A stretch of 64,000 nt of DNA from Chryseobacterium lactis (GTDB taxonomy: Bacteria > Bacteroidota > Bacteroidia > Flavobacteriales > Weeksellaceae), in assembly GCF_003815875.1 (NCBI RefSeq), contig NZ_CP033924.1, positions 1-64,000 of the forward strand, in the 5' to 3' direction. The notes beneath the pieces were generated by a model that saw nothing but the letters and a program-made list of their open reading frames with translations, did not search any database and was not told the origin of the DNA. Shown piece by piece: positions 35,256-44,942 of this stretch (its first letter is position 1; every line of letters starts with the position of its first letter). The position numbers and the translations under genes were made by a program.

Positions 35256-38200
35256 TTAAAAATTGTATCGGACTCCCAGTTGTGCCTGGAATCTCGATGC
35301 AAACTGGTCGATAGTGTAAGGTAATCCCGGTGTTTTAAAATTATACGTCGGATCTCCTGCTGAAGGCTGGCCTGCAGCTACATTCCCTACTTTTGTCAAT
35401 CCTACACTCGCTGTAGAGTTGAAGGTATTCGGTACAAAATATACCTTCCCCCAATCTTTGTTTAATAAATTCGTAAAGTTGATGATGCTTAATGAAATCT
35501 GCAATGTGTTTTTGGATTTTTCACTCAATTTGATTTCATCCATAATTCTGATATCAGCCTGAATATTCCAAGGAGTAACATCACCGTTTCTTTCAGTGAA
35601 CTTTCCTCTTCTGGACTTTAAATAATCATTATTGTTCACAAAATTCTCATAATCTGCAATCTGCTGTTGCGCAGTTACCAAAACATTTCCTGCTCCATCT
35701 TTGATCGGAACAATATATTTAGCAGCTTCACCAGCATCTTTAAAGATATAAGAAAGACCTGCTGCCTGCCCCGTATTGGCAATTGTGCTATTTACAAATC
35801 CCCAGCTGAAAGGATTTCCGGATTGTGCATTAAAGTACAAATTGGTATATAATCTGTTTGATTTAGAAATATTAAATGCATATCCAAGATTGGCCACTAC
35901 TCTATTTTTGATGGCAAAGTTTGAAGTTGTCAACTTCGGGTCATTCGGAGTTAAAGATTGGTTCATCTGCCAGTTACTTTCCATAGAGTTTCTGATTCCG
36001 TTGGTAATATCTTTAGCATCTCCATAAGTGTAAGCAACAAAGAAATTAAATCCGAAATTGTATGATTTTGAAAGTTGCGCCGTCAGATTGTAACGGTACC
36101 CTTCTTTAGTATTGGAAAGAAGATAAGCATTAGAGAAATTGCTGTTGATATTGGTCGTATAGATTGGCATCTCATGATTCACATCATAACTGTAATACGT
36201 CACATTATCTGTTTTATTCACCTGCTGGAACTTCAGGTCATAAAGCACTTTAGTATAAATTCCTTCTAAAGTAAGTTTATATCCTTTTAACGTATAATCA
36301 AAAGCCAGGGAGCTTCTCCAGACTCTTGGCATTTTAAAATTATTATCAATAAGATCCACCTGTACCTTCGAAGAATTCTGCCATTTCGGGAAATTGGAAC
36401 CAATCAAAGGATCTCCGTTGGTAGCAAGCTGAGTAGCAGTTGGTCCGTTATAATCATAGCTTCCAAATCCTACTCCGTCATTATAGTAAGCATACCCTAA
36501 CCATGCAAATGGAATTCTTCCGACAAAAATCCCGGAACCTCCTCTTAATACCATAGATCGATCTTCTGTAACATCGATTGTAAACCCTAATCTTGGAGAT
36601 AATGTAGGTTTATTAAGATAAGTATTGGTAAGCTGACTTAGCGGAGTATAGGTATAGGTATTTCCAAAATTAGGATCCTGAGGTGAATTATTAACCAATG
36701 GACTTAACTGTGGTTTATTAGGTAAATCGGTGTAATCTACTCTTACTCCCGGAGATAATCTTACTCTTCCCCAGTTGATCTCATCCTGCAAATACAATGA
36801 AAGAAGATTTACTTTGTACTGAGCATAAGGATTGTCAAAAAGTGTTTGTCTGCTATCTCCTCCAAAAGGATAGGTTCCTCGTATTCTGGCCGGAGTACCT
36901 GCATAGAAATCATTTAAAGATTTATAGGAGATTCTTCCATTTAAAGCATTAACGAAACCATAATTGATATTGTAAAACTCATTGTGAGTTCCTAACAAGA
37001 AGGTATGATTTCCTGTTTTGTAGGTAAGGTTATCTGTGATTTCCAAGGTCTTCTGTTTCATGTTGAAAACAGTTGCCTCCCTATCATTACCCAATAGGAT
37101 AGTTCCTCCGTTATAACTGATTTCCACTTGTGGAAACATCGCGTTTCCAGAAGTTGGATCCCTGTAATCATGAATAGAAGAATATCCTGCTACGAAATTG
37201 TTACTCCATTTATCATTAAAACGGCTCTTCAACTCAAGAGTTGTTGTAGACGCCGTATTTTTCTGAACGAAATCCATACTGGAGAATCTGAAATTGGCAC
37301 CATCTCTTTCAAGGTTGGATGCCTGAGAAAACACGGTATTATTCTTAATGGATAATGTGTGTTTATCATTGATCTTCCAATCCAGTTTATTGAAAAGCTT
37401 GGAGCTTTCCGAAAAGTTATTGTATTGGTTGAAACTTCCTACGTTGAAGCCATATTTATTTCGGACAAAGTCTGAAATCTGCTGTGCCACCGCATCGTTT
37501 ACCAAAGCGTTAGGATCATTGGCATTATAAAATACAGGATCTGTTCTTTTCGTATATTCTAAATTGGTAAACAAAAACACCTTATCTTTCACGATCGGTA
37601 GTCCTACTCGCCCACCATAGATAAAATCAGAAAAATCTTTCGGCATTTTCGAATTATCTCCTACTCTGTTATTACCGGTAATAGAGGCATTTCTTCCATA
37701 TACATATAACGATCCTGTTACATCATTACTTCCACTTCGGGTTACCGCGTTGATACTTCCGCCAAGGAAATTTCCAAGTTTCACATCATAAGGTGCAATA
37801 TACACTTGTACATCCTGAATAGCATCCAAACTTATGGAATTGGAACGGGTACTACTTCCAGGCATCCCTGAAGTTCCTGTCTGACCTCCCAACGAAGGGC
37901 TGAAACCAATCGCATCATTATTAATGGATCCGTCAATAGTAACGTTGTTATAACGGAAATTCGTTCCGTTAAAAGAATTATTAGCACTCTGAGGAACCAG
38001 TTTGGTAACATCCTGAATTCCCCTGTTAATATTGGGAAGTCCGGATATTTGCGCCTGGCTGATCCCGACACCATATTTTACGGCAGTCTTTTTAGAAGTA
38101 ATCTTTACTTCATCAATTGTCTTTTCTTTGCTGCCGACTTCCACCACAGGCAAATCATTATTTCCTAAGGAAAGCTGTACGTTGGTATTCTGATAAATAA

Positions 38201-38441
38201 CCTGAGAACCATCCAGAACTTCAATGGTATAAGGCCCTCCCGGCTGAAGGTTATCAAGGCTAAACTGTCCTTTGTTATTGCTTTTGGTTTCAAAGGTACT
38301 GTTGGTAGGAACGTGTATTACCTTTACAGTCACTTCGGAAGAAATCCCCTTTAGTCTTCCAAAAATTTTAGAGCTGGTTTCCTGTGAAAATGCAAACCCA
38401 AATGATAATAAAGCAAAAGCACAGATTATTTTTTTCTTCAT
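35256..38441 (-). CDS. Oar-like TonB-dependent outer-membrane receptor
   Basis: A 1061-residue protein. A signal peptide ends FGFAFSQ (about residue 20). A carboxypeptidase-regulatory-like domain with KGQFSLDNLQPGGPYTIEV (about 50-70) follows, then a plug domain (TIDEVKITSKKTAVKYGVGISQ region, about 113-250) and a large barrel ending in an aromatic residue (FQAQLGVRYNF). This layout matches Oar/OmpA-related receptors of the Flavobacteriia, some linked to protease secretion and social behaviour. The ligand is unknown. The gene stands alone with its own terminator, next to an insertion sequence. Confidence 0.9.
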   Translation of the reverse strand: MKKKIICAFALLSFGFAFSQETSSKIFGRLKGISSEVTVKVIHVPTNSTFETKSNNKGQFSLDNLQPGGPYTIEVLDGSQVIYQNTNVQLSLGNNDLPVVEVGSKEKTIDEVKITSKKTAVKYGVGISQAQISGLPNINRGIQDVTKLVPQSANNSFNGTNFRYNNVTIDGSINNDAIGFSPSLGGQTGTSGMPGSSTRSNSISLDAIQDVQVYIAPYDVKLGNFLGGSINAVTRSGSNDVTGSLYVYGRNASITGNNRVGDNSKMPKDFSDFIYGGRVGLPIVKDKVFLFTNLEYTKRTDPVFYNANDPNALVNDAVAQQISDFVRNKYGFNVGSFNQYNNFSESSKLFNKLDWKINDKHTLSIKNNTVFSQASNLERDGANFRFSSMDFVQKNTASTTTLELKSRFNDKWSNNFVAGYSSIHDYRDPTSGNAMFPQVEISYNGGTILLGNDREATVFNMKQKTLEITDNLTYKTGNHTFLLGTHNEFYNINYGFVNALNGRISYKSLNDFYAGTPARIRGTYPFGGDSRQTLFDNPYAQYKVNLLSLYLQDEINWGRVRLSPGVRVDYTDLPNKPQLSPLVNNSPQDPNFGNTYTYTPLSQLTNTYLNKPTLSPRLGFTIDVTEDRSMVLRGGSGIFVGRIPFAWLGYAYYNDGVGFGSYDYNGPTATQLATNGDPLIGSNFPKWQNSSKVQVDLIDNNFKMPRVWRSSLAFDYTLKGYKLTLEGIYTKVLYDLKFQQVNKTDNVTYYSYDVNHEMPIYTTNINSNFSNAYLLSNTKEGYRYNLTAQLSKSYNFGFNFFVAYTYGDAKDITNGIRNSMESNWQMNQSLTPNDPKLTTSNFAIKNRVVANLGYAFNISKSNRLYTNLYFNAQSGNPFSWGFVNSTIANTGQAAGLSYIFKDAGEAAKYIVPIKDGAGNVLVTAQQQIADYENFVNNNDYLKSRRGKFTERNGDVTPWNIQADIRIMDEIKLSEKSKNTLQISLSIINFTNLLNKDWGKVYFVPNTFNSTASVGLTKVGNVAAGQPSAGDPTYNFKTPGLPYTIDQFASRFQAQLGVRYNF

Positions 38442-38795
38442 AATTTTATTGCTACAAAACTTGGCGTAAAATTAGAGGTAGGAATTATGAAGTATGGTAA
38501 CATAAAATTAACATTGTGTGACATAATGTTTAATATTTCCTTAAAAAAAACTTAATAGAAGTGATAGAGCTATATCAAATAATTTTTTTTAGCAAAATAA
38601 CAGCCTATATATCTCAAGAAATACCTAAAAAAATCAATTTCTTCAATTTTTTCGCAAATTATTTTTAAACAAAATAAAAAACTTACGGTATAAAAGGCTA
38701 CTGTTCAATTTGTTTTAAAAAAAGTGGTATCTTCATCACCAGATTGTACATGAAGGGATTCATACAAAAACTATCATAACTTAAAAACTCAAATA
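38442..38795. other. 354-base divergent intergenic region
   Basis: Between the receptor and the T9SS cargo gene. It is very AT-rich. No ORF, RNA or strong promoter pair was recognised on either strand. Confidence 0.5.
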
Positions 38796-40955
38796 ATGAA
38801 AAAAATTCTATTTACCTTATGGGTAAGCGGATTTTCCATCGCTTATTCCCAGAACCTAAACTTTTCTGATGCAAAATTCAAAGCATTGGTTGTAAGTGCA
38901 GCTTCAACGAATCAAATCGCAAAAGATTTTAATGGAAATTATATATCTGTAGATGTTAATGGAGATGGTGAGATCCAGCTTTCAGAAGCACAACAGGTGA
39001 AAGTACTCACGGTAAAGCAAGACCCTGCAAAAGTCTATATTGATCCCAATGGAAATACTTCTGATCCGGCTAATATAAGGACTGCCTATTATAACAGTCA
39101 TTTGCCGGATGGCATTTCGGATGCGCTTCTTTTCCCCAATCTTGAAGAGCTTTATTTTTGGGATACCAAGGCTGCCAACATCAGTTTTACCAACAATTCA
39201 AAAATCAAAAAAGTACAGGGAAGGCCTTATTATTATGATTTATCACAAGGAGGGCAATATATAGCATCGCCAATTAATCTTTCTTTTAATAATTGTTCCG
39301 GGATTCAGAATATTGCTGATGTAATTGCTTATCAGACCAGTGGCAATCCATGGTCCTCTCTTGAAAATAGTTTAAGAATAAAAAACTGTCAGCAGATTAA
39401 CAGCAATGCAACTATTAATGCTGCGGAACTCAGGGAACTCTATATTCAGAATTCTACGATTACTACTCTGAATTTTATTTCATGTAATTTTTTGGAAAAA
39501 ATTGATGTTCCCAATTTGAATTCGCTGACAAAAATTTCAATTGTATCAGACGTTTCAACATCCTTATCCCCAAGCAGTCCTGATCCAAATATTAAGTTAA
39601 ATGCCAATAATTGTACAAATCTGCAGGAAATTATTGCTGATACAGATCATTACAATTCTACGGGAGCTTATTTCTCGGAAGCACATCTTAATGGTTGTAC
39701 TTCTTTAAAGAAAATAAAGGGATTGAATGCTCCATCCATTGATCTTAGTACGGCAGGACTGATTAATCTTGAAGAACTGGATATTTCCTTTTACAACAGA
39801 TCAGGATATCGAACGACATCCGGGATTTATTTTGGCGATGCAAATTCATTAAACCTTGCGGGTCTTCCAAAACTTAAAATACTGAAGGCTTTCAATCAAA
39901 AAATCACCAATAATGTAAACTTCAGTGTAGCACAAGCATTGGAAAACATTGATATCACCAATTCTTGCGGTTATATGAATACGGTGAACGTTAGCAACCT
40001 TCCTCTTCTGCACACTTTAAAAACAGATCGTTTAATGACTGACGGGACTGAAGGTCCGGCTAATCTTCAGAATATTATTGCTAAAAATTGTCCTGTACTC
40101 ACCAATTTTGAATTTAATAATAATGGGGATTTAAGAAAACTTGATTTGGAAAACTGCCCCGCGTTACAAAATTTGACGATCGGCTATCTTTCCGGAATTA
40201 ATACGTTCTCCAACTTAGAAGAAATTAATCTTAAACAATGTACCGGAATGAAAGAAATCACAGTAAACTCAACGAAAATTTCTAGTCTTGATACAAAGGA
40301 TTGCGTTGCTTTACAGTCTTTGCAGATGTCTTACAATGATCTTCTTACTGAAGTCAATATCTCAAACAATACCAATTTAGAATCATTGTCACTTGCTGCT
40401 TTACCTTTACTTACACAAGTAAACACATCAAATAATAGTAAGTTAAGAAATGTAAATTTTAATAATTGTGCTCAAATTAACCAACTCAATTTCTCCACTT
40501 TATCTTCCCTACAGGGAGTTACAATCTGGAATATGCCCAACCTCACATCTGTCAATCTGAGAAATGGTTCTATTGAAGACTTTATTGATTTTACCAATAA
40601 CAATTCTAATTTATCAGTTTGTGTGGATGATGCCCAACTCAATGATATGCAAACCATGTATCCTGACATTACATTTACGACAAACTGTGATGCAACTTTA
40701 CGTGCAAAAACATCAAAAATAAGGGCGAAACAAATCCAGGTTTTTCCTAATCCTGCAAAAGATATTCTACAGGTAAGTGCTGACACTCCTATAAAAAATA
40801 TTAAACTTATTGATATGCAACAACGGGTTATTTTCGATGAGAATTTTAACCGGAATATGATAAAAATTGATGTTTCCGGCCACCCAAGTGGAGCTTATCT
40901 GATGAAGATCACCACTGAAAAAGATCAAAATATAGAAAAAATAATCAAGGAATAA
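38796..40955 (+). CDS. secreted LRR-like protein with EF-hand and T9SS type A sorting domain
   Basis: A 719-residue exported protein. The signal peptide ends SIAYSQ (about residue 19). A calcium EF-hand or dockerin-like loop DVNGDGEIQLSE is at residues 53-64. From about 110 to 620 there are many irregular leucine-rich-type repeats of the form N-L-x-x-L-x-x with Asn and Cys caps. The C-terminal type A sorting domain starts with QVFPNPAKD (about residue 650). The cargo would be exported by the Sec and then the type IX system and attached or released. LRR surface proteins often bind host or polymer ligands. The ligand is unknown. Confidence 0.85.
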   Translation: MKKILFTLWVSGFSIAYSQNLNFSDAKFKALVVSAASTNQIAKDFNGNYISVDVNGDGEIQLSEAQQVKVLTVKQDPAKVYIDPNGNTSDPANIRTAYYNSHLPDGISDALLFPNLEELYFWDTKAANISFTNNSKIKKVQGRPYYYDLSQGGQYIASPINLSFNNCSGIQNIADVIAYQTSGNPWSSLENSLRIKNCQQINSNATINAAELRELYIQNSTITTLNFISCNFLEKIDVPNLNSLTKISIVSDVSTSLSPSSPDPNIKLNANNCTNLQEIIADTDHYNSTGAYFSEAHLNGCTSLKKIKGLNAPSIDLSTAGLINLEELDISFYNRSGYRTTSGIYFGDANSLNLAGLPKLKILKAFNQKITNNVNFSVAQALENIDITNSCGYMNTVNVSNLPLLHTLKTDRLMTDGTEGPANLQNIIAKNCPVLTNFEFNNNGDLRKLDLENCPALQNLTIGYLSGINTFSNLEEINLKQCTGMKEITVNSTKISSLDTKDCVALQSLQMSYNDLLTEVNISNNTNLESLSLAALPLLTQVNTSNNSKLRNVNFNNCAQINQLNFSTLSSLQGVTIWNMPNLTSVNLRNGSIEDFIDFTNNNSNLSVCVDDAQLNDMQTMYPDITFTTNCDATLRAKTSKIRAKQIQVFPNPAKDILQVSADTPIKNIKLIDMQQRVIFDENFNRNMIKIDVSGHPSGAYLMKITTEKDQNIEKIIKE

Positions 40956-40983
40956 TCAGTTTTAACACAATTGTTTTCACCAA

Positions 40984-41011
40984 AAATCATAGAACTTTCT
41001 ATGATTTTTTT
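40984..41011 (+). terminator. terminator after the T9SS cargo gene
   Basis: Stem AAATCATAG / CTATGATTT with a 6-base loop, then more T residues. It lies 28 bases after the stop codon. Confidence 0.8.
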
Positions 41012-41015
41012 GGTT

Positions 41016-41023
41016 TATATTTG
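41016..41023 (+). promoter_or_regulatory. putative -7 element before the DUF72 gene
   Basis: TATATTTG fits TAnnTTTG and lies 32 bases before the ATG, directly after the preceding terminator. Confidence 0.5.
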
Positions 41024-41055
41024 TGTTTATTGTTTAACACTACAAAATTACAGAT

Positions 41056-41946
41056 ATGAAATTCGGACAAGTAGAAGACCCTTCCAAAATAGATTTCACC
41101 CTTCCAAAAGATCATCCAAGAACAAAAGAAATTTTAAGTCTTAATAAAAAAGGTCTTGAAAACATTTCTATCGGATGTGCAAAGTGGAATAAAACGGATC
41201 TTAAAGGATTTTATCCTAAAGGAACTAAAGACGAGCTGACCTATTATGCTACCCAGTTTAATTCTATTGAACTAAATGCTACTTTTTACGGAATGCCTAC
41301 TCCTGATCAGGTAAAAACGTGGAAAGAAAAAACACCGGAAAATTTTAAATTTTTCCCTAAAATCACCAATACCGTTTCTCATTTCAGAAGATTAATTGAC
41401 GTTACGGATCCGGTCACTCATTTCGCCTCTGCTGTTATTAATTTTGATGAAAAGTTAGGAATGGCTTTCCTTCAGCTTCATGATAATTTTAAGCCTAAAG
41501 ATTATGACAGACTGGAAAAATTTGTCAAAGAATGGCCAAAAGAAGTTCCTTTAGCTATAGAACTTAGAAATACAGAATGGTTCAGTGACGAGGAAATTTT
41601 CAATACTACCTGTGACCTTTTTGAAGCTCATAACATCACCAATATTATTGTAGATACTGCCGGAAGAAGAGATATGCTTCATATGCGTCTCACGACTCCC
41701 CATGCATTTATCCGTTATGTAGGAGCTAATGCAGAAAGCGATTACGAAAGACTTGATGACTGGTTGAAACGTCTTACTCAATGGAAAAAAGAAGGCCTTC
41801 AAAATGTATATTTTTTTGTACATCAAAATATAGAGAAAGCGTCACCATTATTATCTGCTTACTTCATCAAAAAAGTAAATGAAGACTGGAAAACAGATAT
41901 CCATATCCCGCAAATGGCAACTGAAAATACAGGGACTCTTTTTTAA
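41056..41946 (+). CDS. DUF72 domain protein
   Basis: A 296-residue TIM-barrel-like protein of the DUF72 (YecE) family. It shows ISIGCAKWNKTDLKGFYPKG near residue 36, the conserved YATQFNSIELNATFYG, KFFPKITNTVSH, a central LAIELRNTEWF, and VDTAGRRDMLHMR. The biochemical function of the family is not established. The length is normal. It probably has its own promoter just upstream. Confidence 0.88.
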   Translation: MKFGQVEDPSKIDFTLPKDHPRTKEILSLNKKGLENISIGCAKWNKTDLKGFYPKGTKDELTYYATQFNSIELNATFYGMPTPDQVKTWKEKTPENFKFFPKITNTVSHFRRLIDVTDPVTHFASAVINFDEKLGMAFLQLHDNFKPKDYDRLEKFVKEWPKEVPLAIELRNTEWFSDEEIFNTTCDLFEAHNITNIIVDTAGRRDMLHMRLTTPHAFIRYVGANAESDYERLDDWLKRLTQWKKEGLQNVYFFVHQNIEKASPLLSAYFIKKVNEDWKTDIHIPQMATENTGTLF

Positions 41947-42061
41947 GGAAAAATTAGAGTTATCCAAACTTTTCAGACCAGAAAATTTAAATAGACTAAT
42001 TTTAATTTAGTCCTTAAAAAGCTGCAAATTCCTTTTTATATCGGAAAAATTTATACATTAG

Positions 42062-42092
42062 AGCCTGCCTTATTTCACGAATTAGGTAGGCT
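42062..42092 (+). other. hairpin in the leader of the 76-residue ORF
   Basis: AGCCTGCCT (42062-42070) pairs with AGGTAGGCT (42084-42092) with one G-T pair. It ends 14 bases before the next ATG and is followed by TT only. It may be a weak terminator for DUF72 or a structured leader. Confidence 0.45.
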
Positions 42093-42106
42093 TTAAAATA
42101 AATATC

Positions 42107-42337
42107 ATGGAAAAAGAAATTTGTAGAATTAGTATTGCCAGTAACTGGCTTGGTGATGAATATTTTTTTTATGAAGATCGAACAATAAAAAGAGTATACG
42201 ATAATCACAGCTTAAACTCCAATAAGGTTGAATGGCTGGAACCCACCCAAATCAGCGAACAGAATAAGGATAAACTGGTAAAAGGCTGTCCGGAAGAATG
42301 TAAGGAGCAGATCATGCAGATCTTAGATTATCCCTAA
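42107..42337 (+). CDS. small hypothetical protein, 76 residues
   Basis: An acidic soluble protein starting MEKEICRISIASNWLGDEYFFYEDRTIKRVYD, mostly beta-strand-like at first, then a helical tail with two cysteines (KGCPEECKEQI). No family is recognised. It has no signal peptide. The codon use looks like its neighbours and the ORF lies alone between two opposing genes. A hairpin is directly upstream. Confidence 0.55.
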   Translation: MEKEICRISIASNWLGDEYFFYEDRTIKRVYDNHSLNSNKVEWLEPTQISEQNKDKLVKGCPEECKEQIMQILDYP

Positions 42338-42395
42338 ATACAATAAACAACGAGCATCCATCATCTGCCTGTTTTACCCATTGCTTATTAATTAA

Positions 42396-42989
42396 TTATT
42401 TATTTTTTCTCAGAAGCAATACTAAATTAAGGAATAGAAGGAGAAAATCAAGTGTAATCCAGATTCCTAGCTTTGTATTTTCATAATTGTAGGCATCTAC
42501 TTGCTTTTTGGCAGCATCAGAAAGTTTCATGCTTTGATTGATATAATTCTGAACTTCTACAATCTGGTCAATATTCTTATTAGGAACCGAATGCTGTGAG
42601 AAGTACACAAGATTCTTTTTCCCCAAATATCCCGCAATCCAGTATTCATCAGACTTATCCATTTTCAGATATTCTACTCTGTAATATTCCGGACGTATTT
42701 TACCTATATGCTTAGGTTCAAGTGCACTATTTTTATCAACCTTATTGACATTGATCAGATAAAAATCTAATGTCTGCGGAAGTTTATTGACTACCTGCAA
42801 TCCTACTGAGTTATCAACAAAGGCTACAGCACTCTTTTTGATAAACCAGTATGCGAAAAACGAAACCGAAAAAACTACAGTTAAAATTCTAAACAATTTT
42901 ACCCATTTCGCTATCTCTCCTGATTTTACTTTATATAAAATCAAAGAAAGCACGCAAGCCCAAAAGATAATCAAAATGAAAAATACCAT
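42396..42989 (-). CDS. hypothetical inner-membrane protein, 197 residues
   Basis: Three predicted membrane helices (about residues 2-20, 34-50 and 172-192) surround an extracytoplasmic or cytoplasmic middle domain with mixed strands (for example YYRVEYLKMDKSDEYWIAGYLG). No family is recognised. A -7 element TATATTTG at 42994-43001 lies only 4 bases before the ATG, and no later Met fits, so the mRNA may be leaderless. It is divergent from the barrel protein gene at 43057. Confidence 0.6.
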   Translation of the reverse strand: MVFFILIIFWACVLSLILYKVKSGEIAKWVKLFRILTVVFSVSFFAYWFIKKSAVAFVDNSVGLQVVNKLPQTLDFYLINVNKVDKNSALEPKHIGKIRPEYYRVEYLKMDKSDEYWIAGYLGKKNLVYFSQHSVPNKNIDQIVEVQNYINQSMKLSDAAKKQVDAYNYENTKLGIWITLDFLLLFLNLVLLLRKNK

Positions 42990-43056
42990 AATGCAAATAT
43001 ACTTCTTCTCTATATTTTTATTTATATTCGCGCCAAAATTTTAATTAAAATCAACC

Positions 43057-44301
43057 ATGAAAAAGACACTTTCAGGCTTTCTTTTATTTTGCCTTACCTT
43101 GATTTATGCTCAAGTAAAATTTGAAAAAGGGTATATTATCAATAATGACAACGTCAAAACAGAGGTATTGATCAAAAATAAAGGCTGGGCAAGCAATCCT
43201 GATAATATTAGCTATAAATCAGAAGATAGCTCTGAAGAAATTACCGGAACACCATCTACGATCAAAGAATTTGGAATATATAATGATTCAAAATATGTTT
43301 CTTATAATGGTGATATGGATCGTTCACCGGATGATATTTCTAATCTTTCAAATTCCCAAAATCCTCAGTTTACTAAAAGTTCCGTATTCTTAAAGGAAGT
43401 GACTTCTGGTGCCAGAAATTTATACTCCTATAAAAGTTTTATTACCAGATATTTTTATTCGGGCGTGGATTTAAACATTCATCCTTTAATCTATAAAAAA
43501 TACTTTTCAGAAGGTAACAAGTTAATGATAGCTACTAATGATGAATATATTGACCAGTTAAAAAATATCTTTTCCGATGATAAAGGTGTACAAGCCCAAG
43601 CAAATAATGCGCAATACACAACACAAAGCTTAACAAAACTATTTAAGGCTTATAATGGTAAGATACAGCCAGACTCCAATAATCAATCAAATAATGAAAT
43701 TATTATTGAGAAGAAAAAGGAAATAAAATTTAACCTTACTATCAGACCTGGAATTAATTTTTACTCACCGCTAAAATTAGAAGACTCATTCTCTAATCCA
43801 GGATTTTCGTCAAAAACTAATTTTAGAATTGGTGTAGAAGCTGAGTTAATTCTACCTTTTAACAGAAATAAATGGTCCCTTATTATAGAGCCTACATTTT
43901 CTCAGTACTCTAACAAAAGAACAAGTGTTCAAGCTGATAATGGTCTTTATAATATTGCCATGGATAATTACTCATTTATTAGTATTCCATTAGGAGTAAG
44001 ACATCATATGTACCTAAATGATAAATCAAAAATTTTCATCGATGCCAGTATTAATCTTTTCAATATAAAAACCAGCTCTTCCTCTACTATGGAGATAGAA
44101 TATAATGGATATGTTTTTGATAAACTAGCCATAGCCAACTCTCATACTTTCAGAGGTTCTAGTTTTGGAATTGGCTATAACTATAATAATAAATATAGCA
44201 TAGAAGGCAGAATTAATACCCCTGTCAATATATTGGATAAAGATCTTCCGTATGCCAATATTAAATACTTCTCCTTAATTTTAGGATATAATATTTTCTA
44301 A
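43057..44301 (+). CDS. outer-membrane beta-barrel (PorT-like) protein
   Basis: A 414-residue protein. The signal peptide ends LIYAQ (about residue 19). The N-terminal half holds a mixed domain with Asn-rich linkers. From about residue 225 a set of amphipathic strands (FNLTIRPGINFYSP, FRIGVEAELILPF, WSLIIEPTFSQYS) ends in a C-terminal aromatic (LGYNIF), as in PorT/OprF-type barrels. The function is unknown. The stop codon overlaps the stop of the converging HD gene by 4 bases. Confidence 0.75.
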   Translation: MKKTLSGFLLFCLTLIYAQVKFEKGYIINNDNVKTEVLIKNKGWASNPDNISYKSEDSSEEITGTPSTIKEFGIYNDSKYVSYNGDMDRSPDDISNLSNSQNPQFTKSSVFLKEVTSGARNLYSYKSFITRYFYSGVDLNIHPLIYKKYFSEGNKLMIATNDEYIDQLKNIFSDDKGVQAQANNAQYTTQSLTKLFKAYNGKIQPDSNNQSNNEIIIEKKKEIKFNLTIRPGINFYSPLKLEDSFSNPGFSSKTNFRIGVEAELILPFNRNKWSLIIEPTFSQYSNKRTSVQADNGLYNIAMDNYSFISIPLGVRHHMYLNDKSKIFIDASINLFNIKTSSSSTMEIEYNGYVFDKLAIANSHTFRGSSFGIGYNYNNKYSIEGRINTPVNILDKDLPYANIKYFSLILGYNIF

Positions 44302-44942
44302 TCAACATTCCATTCTTTATAAAACTGGTCGAGGAAATTCAACATATAATGATGTCTTTCTTCGGCTATTTTTTTTCCTTCTTCAGTATTCATCAGGTTT
44401 TTCAGAAGTAATAATTTTTCGTAAAAATGATTGATGGTAGTCCCATTAGATTTTTTGTATTCTTCTTTAGACATTCCTAAATTAGGTTCTACTGCAGGAT
44501 CATACATCAGATTATTCTTGAATCCTCCAAAGTTGAATGTTCTGGCAATTCCAATCGCACCAATGGCATCGATACGGTCTGCATCCTGTACAATCTTAAG
44601 CTCAATAGGCGGGTTTTCCGGAGCCTGACTCCTGTTTTTGAAGGAAATGTTTTCAATCACAAACAAAACCTTTTGAATGGTCTCTTCTGACACATTTTGA
44701 CTTTCAAGAAATTCTCTTGAAATTTTCGGAGCAATGGTTTCATCTCCGTTATGAAACTTAGGATCTGCAATATCATGAAGAAGTGCAGAGAGCTCTACCA
44801 CCTCCTGATTACAGTCTTCTGTTTGGGCAATTTTTCTGGCCAGCTTCCAGACTCTTTCAATATGGAACCAGTCGTGTCCTGCTTCTGCTCCTTTCAATTT
44901 TTCTTTTACAAATTCTACAGTGTTGTCAATCGTACTTTTCAT
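44298..44942 (-). CDS. HD-domain phosphohydrolase (YedJ-like)
   Basis: A 214-residue metal-dependent hydrolase. H and HD ligands are in GHDWFHIERVWKLA (about residues 18-31) and ALLHDIADPKF (about residues 49-59); a later aspartate is in VQDADRIDAIGAIGIAR. Substrate is likely a nucleotide or phosphate ester. Its ATG overlaps the stop of the upstream alpha/beta hydrolase (ATGA), so translation is coupled. It converges with the barrel gene. Confidence 0.88.
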   Translation of the reverse strand: MKSTIDNTVEFVKEKLKGAEAGHDWFHIERVWKLARKIAQTEDCNQEVVELSALLHDIADPKFHNGDETIAPKISREFLESQNVSEETIQKVLFVIENISFKNRSQAPENPPIELKIVQDADRIDAIGAIGIARTFNFGGFKNNLMYDPAVEPNLGMSKEEYKKSNGTTINHFYEKLLLLKNLMNTEEGKKIAEERHHYMLNFLDQFYKEWNVD

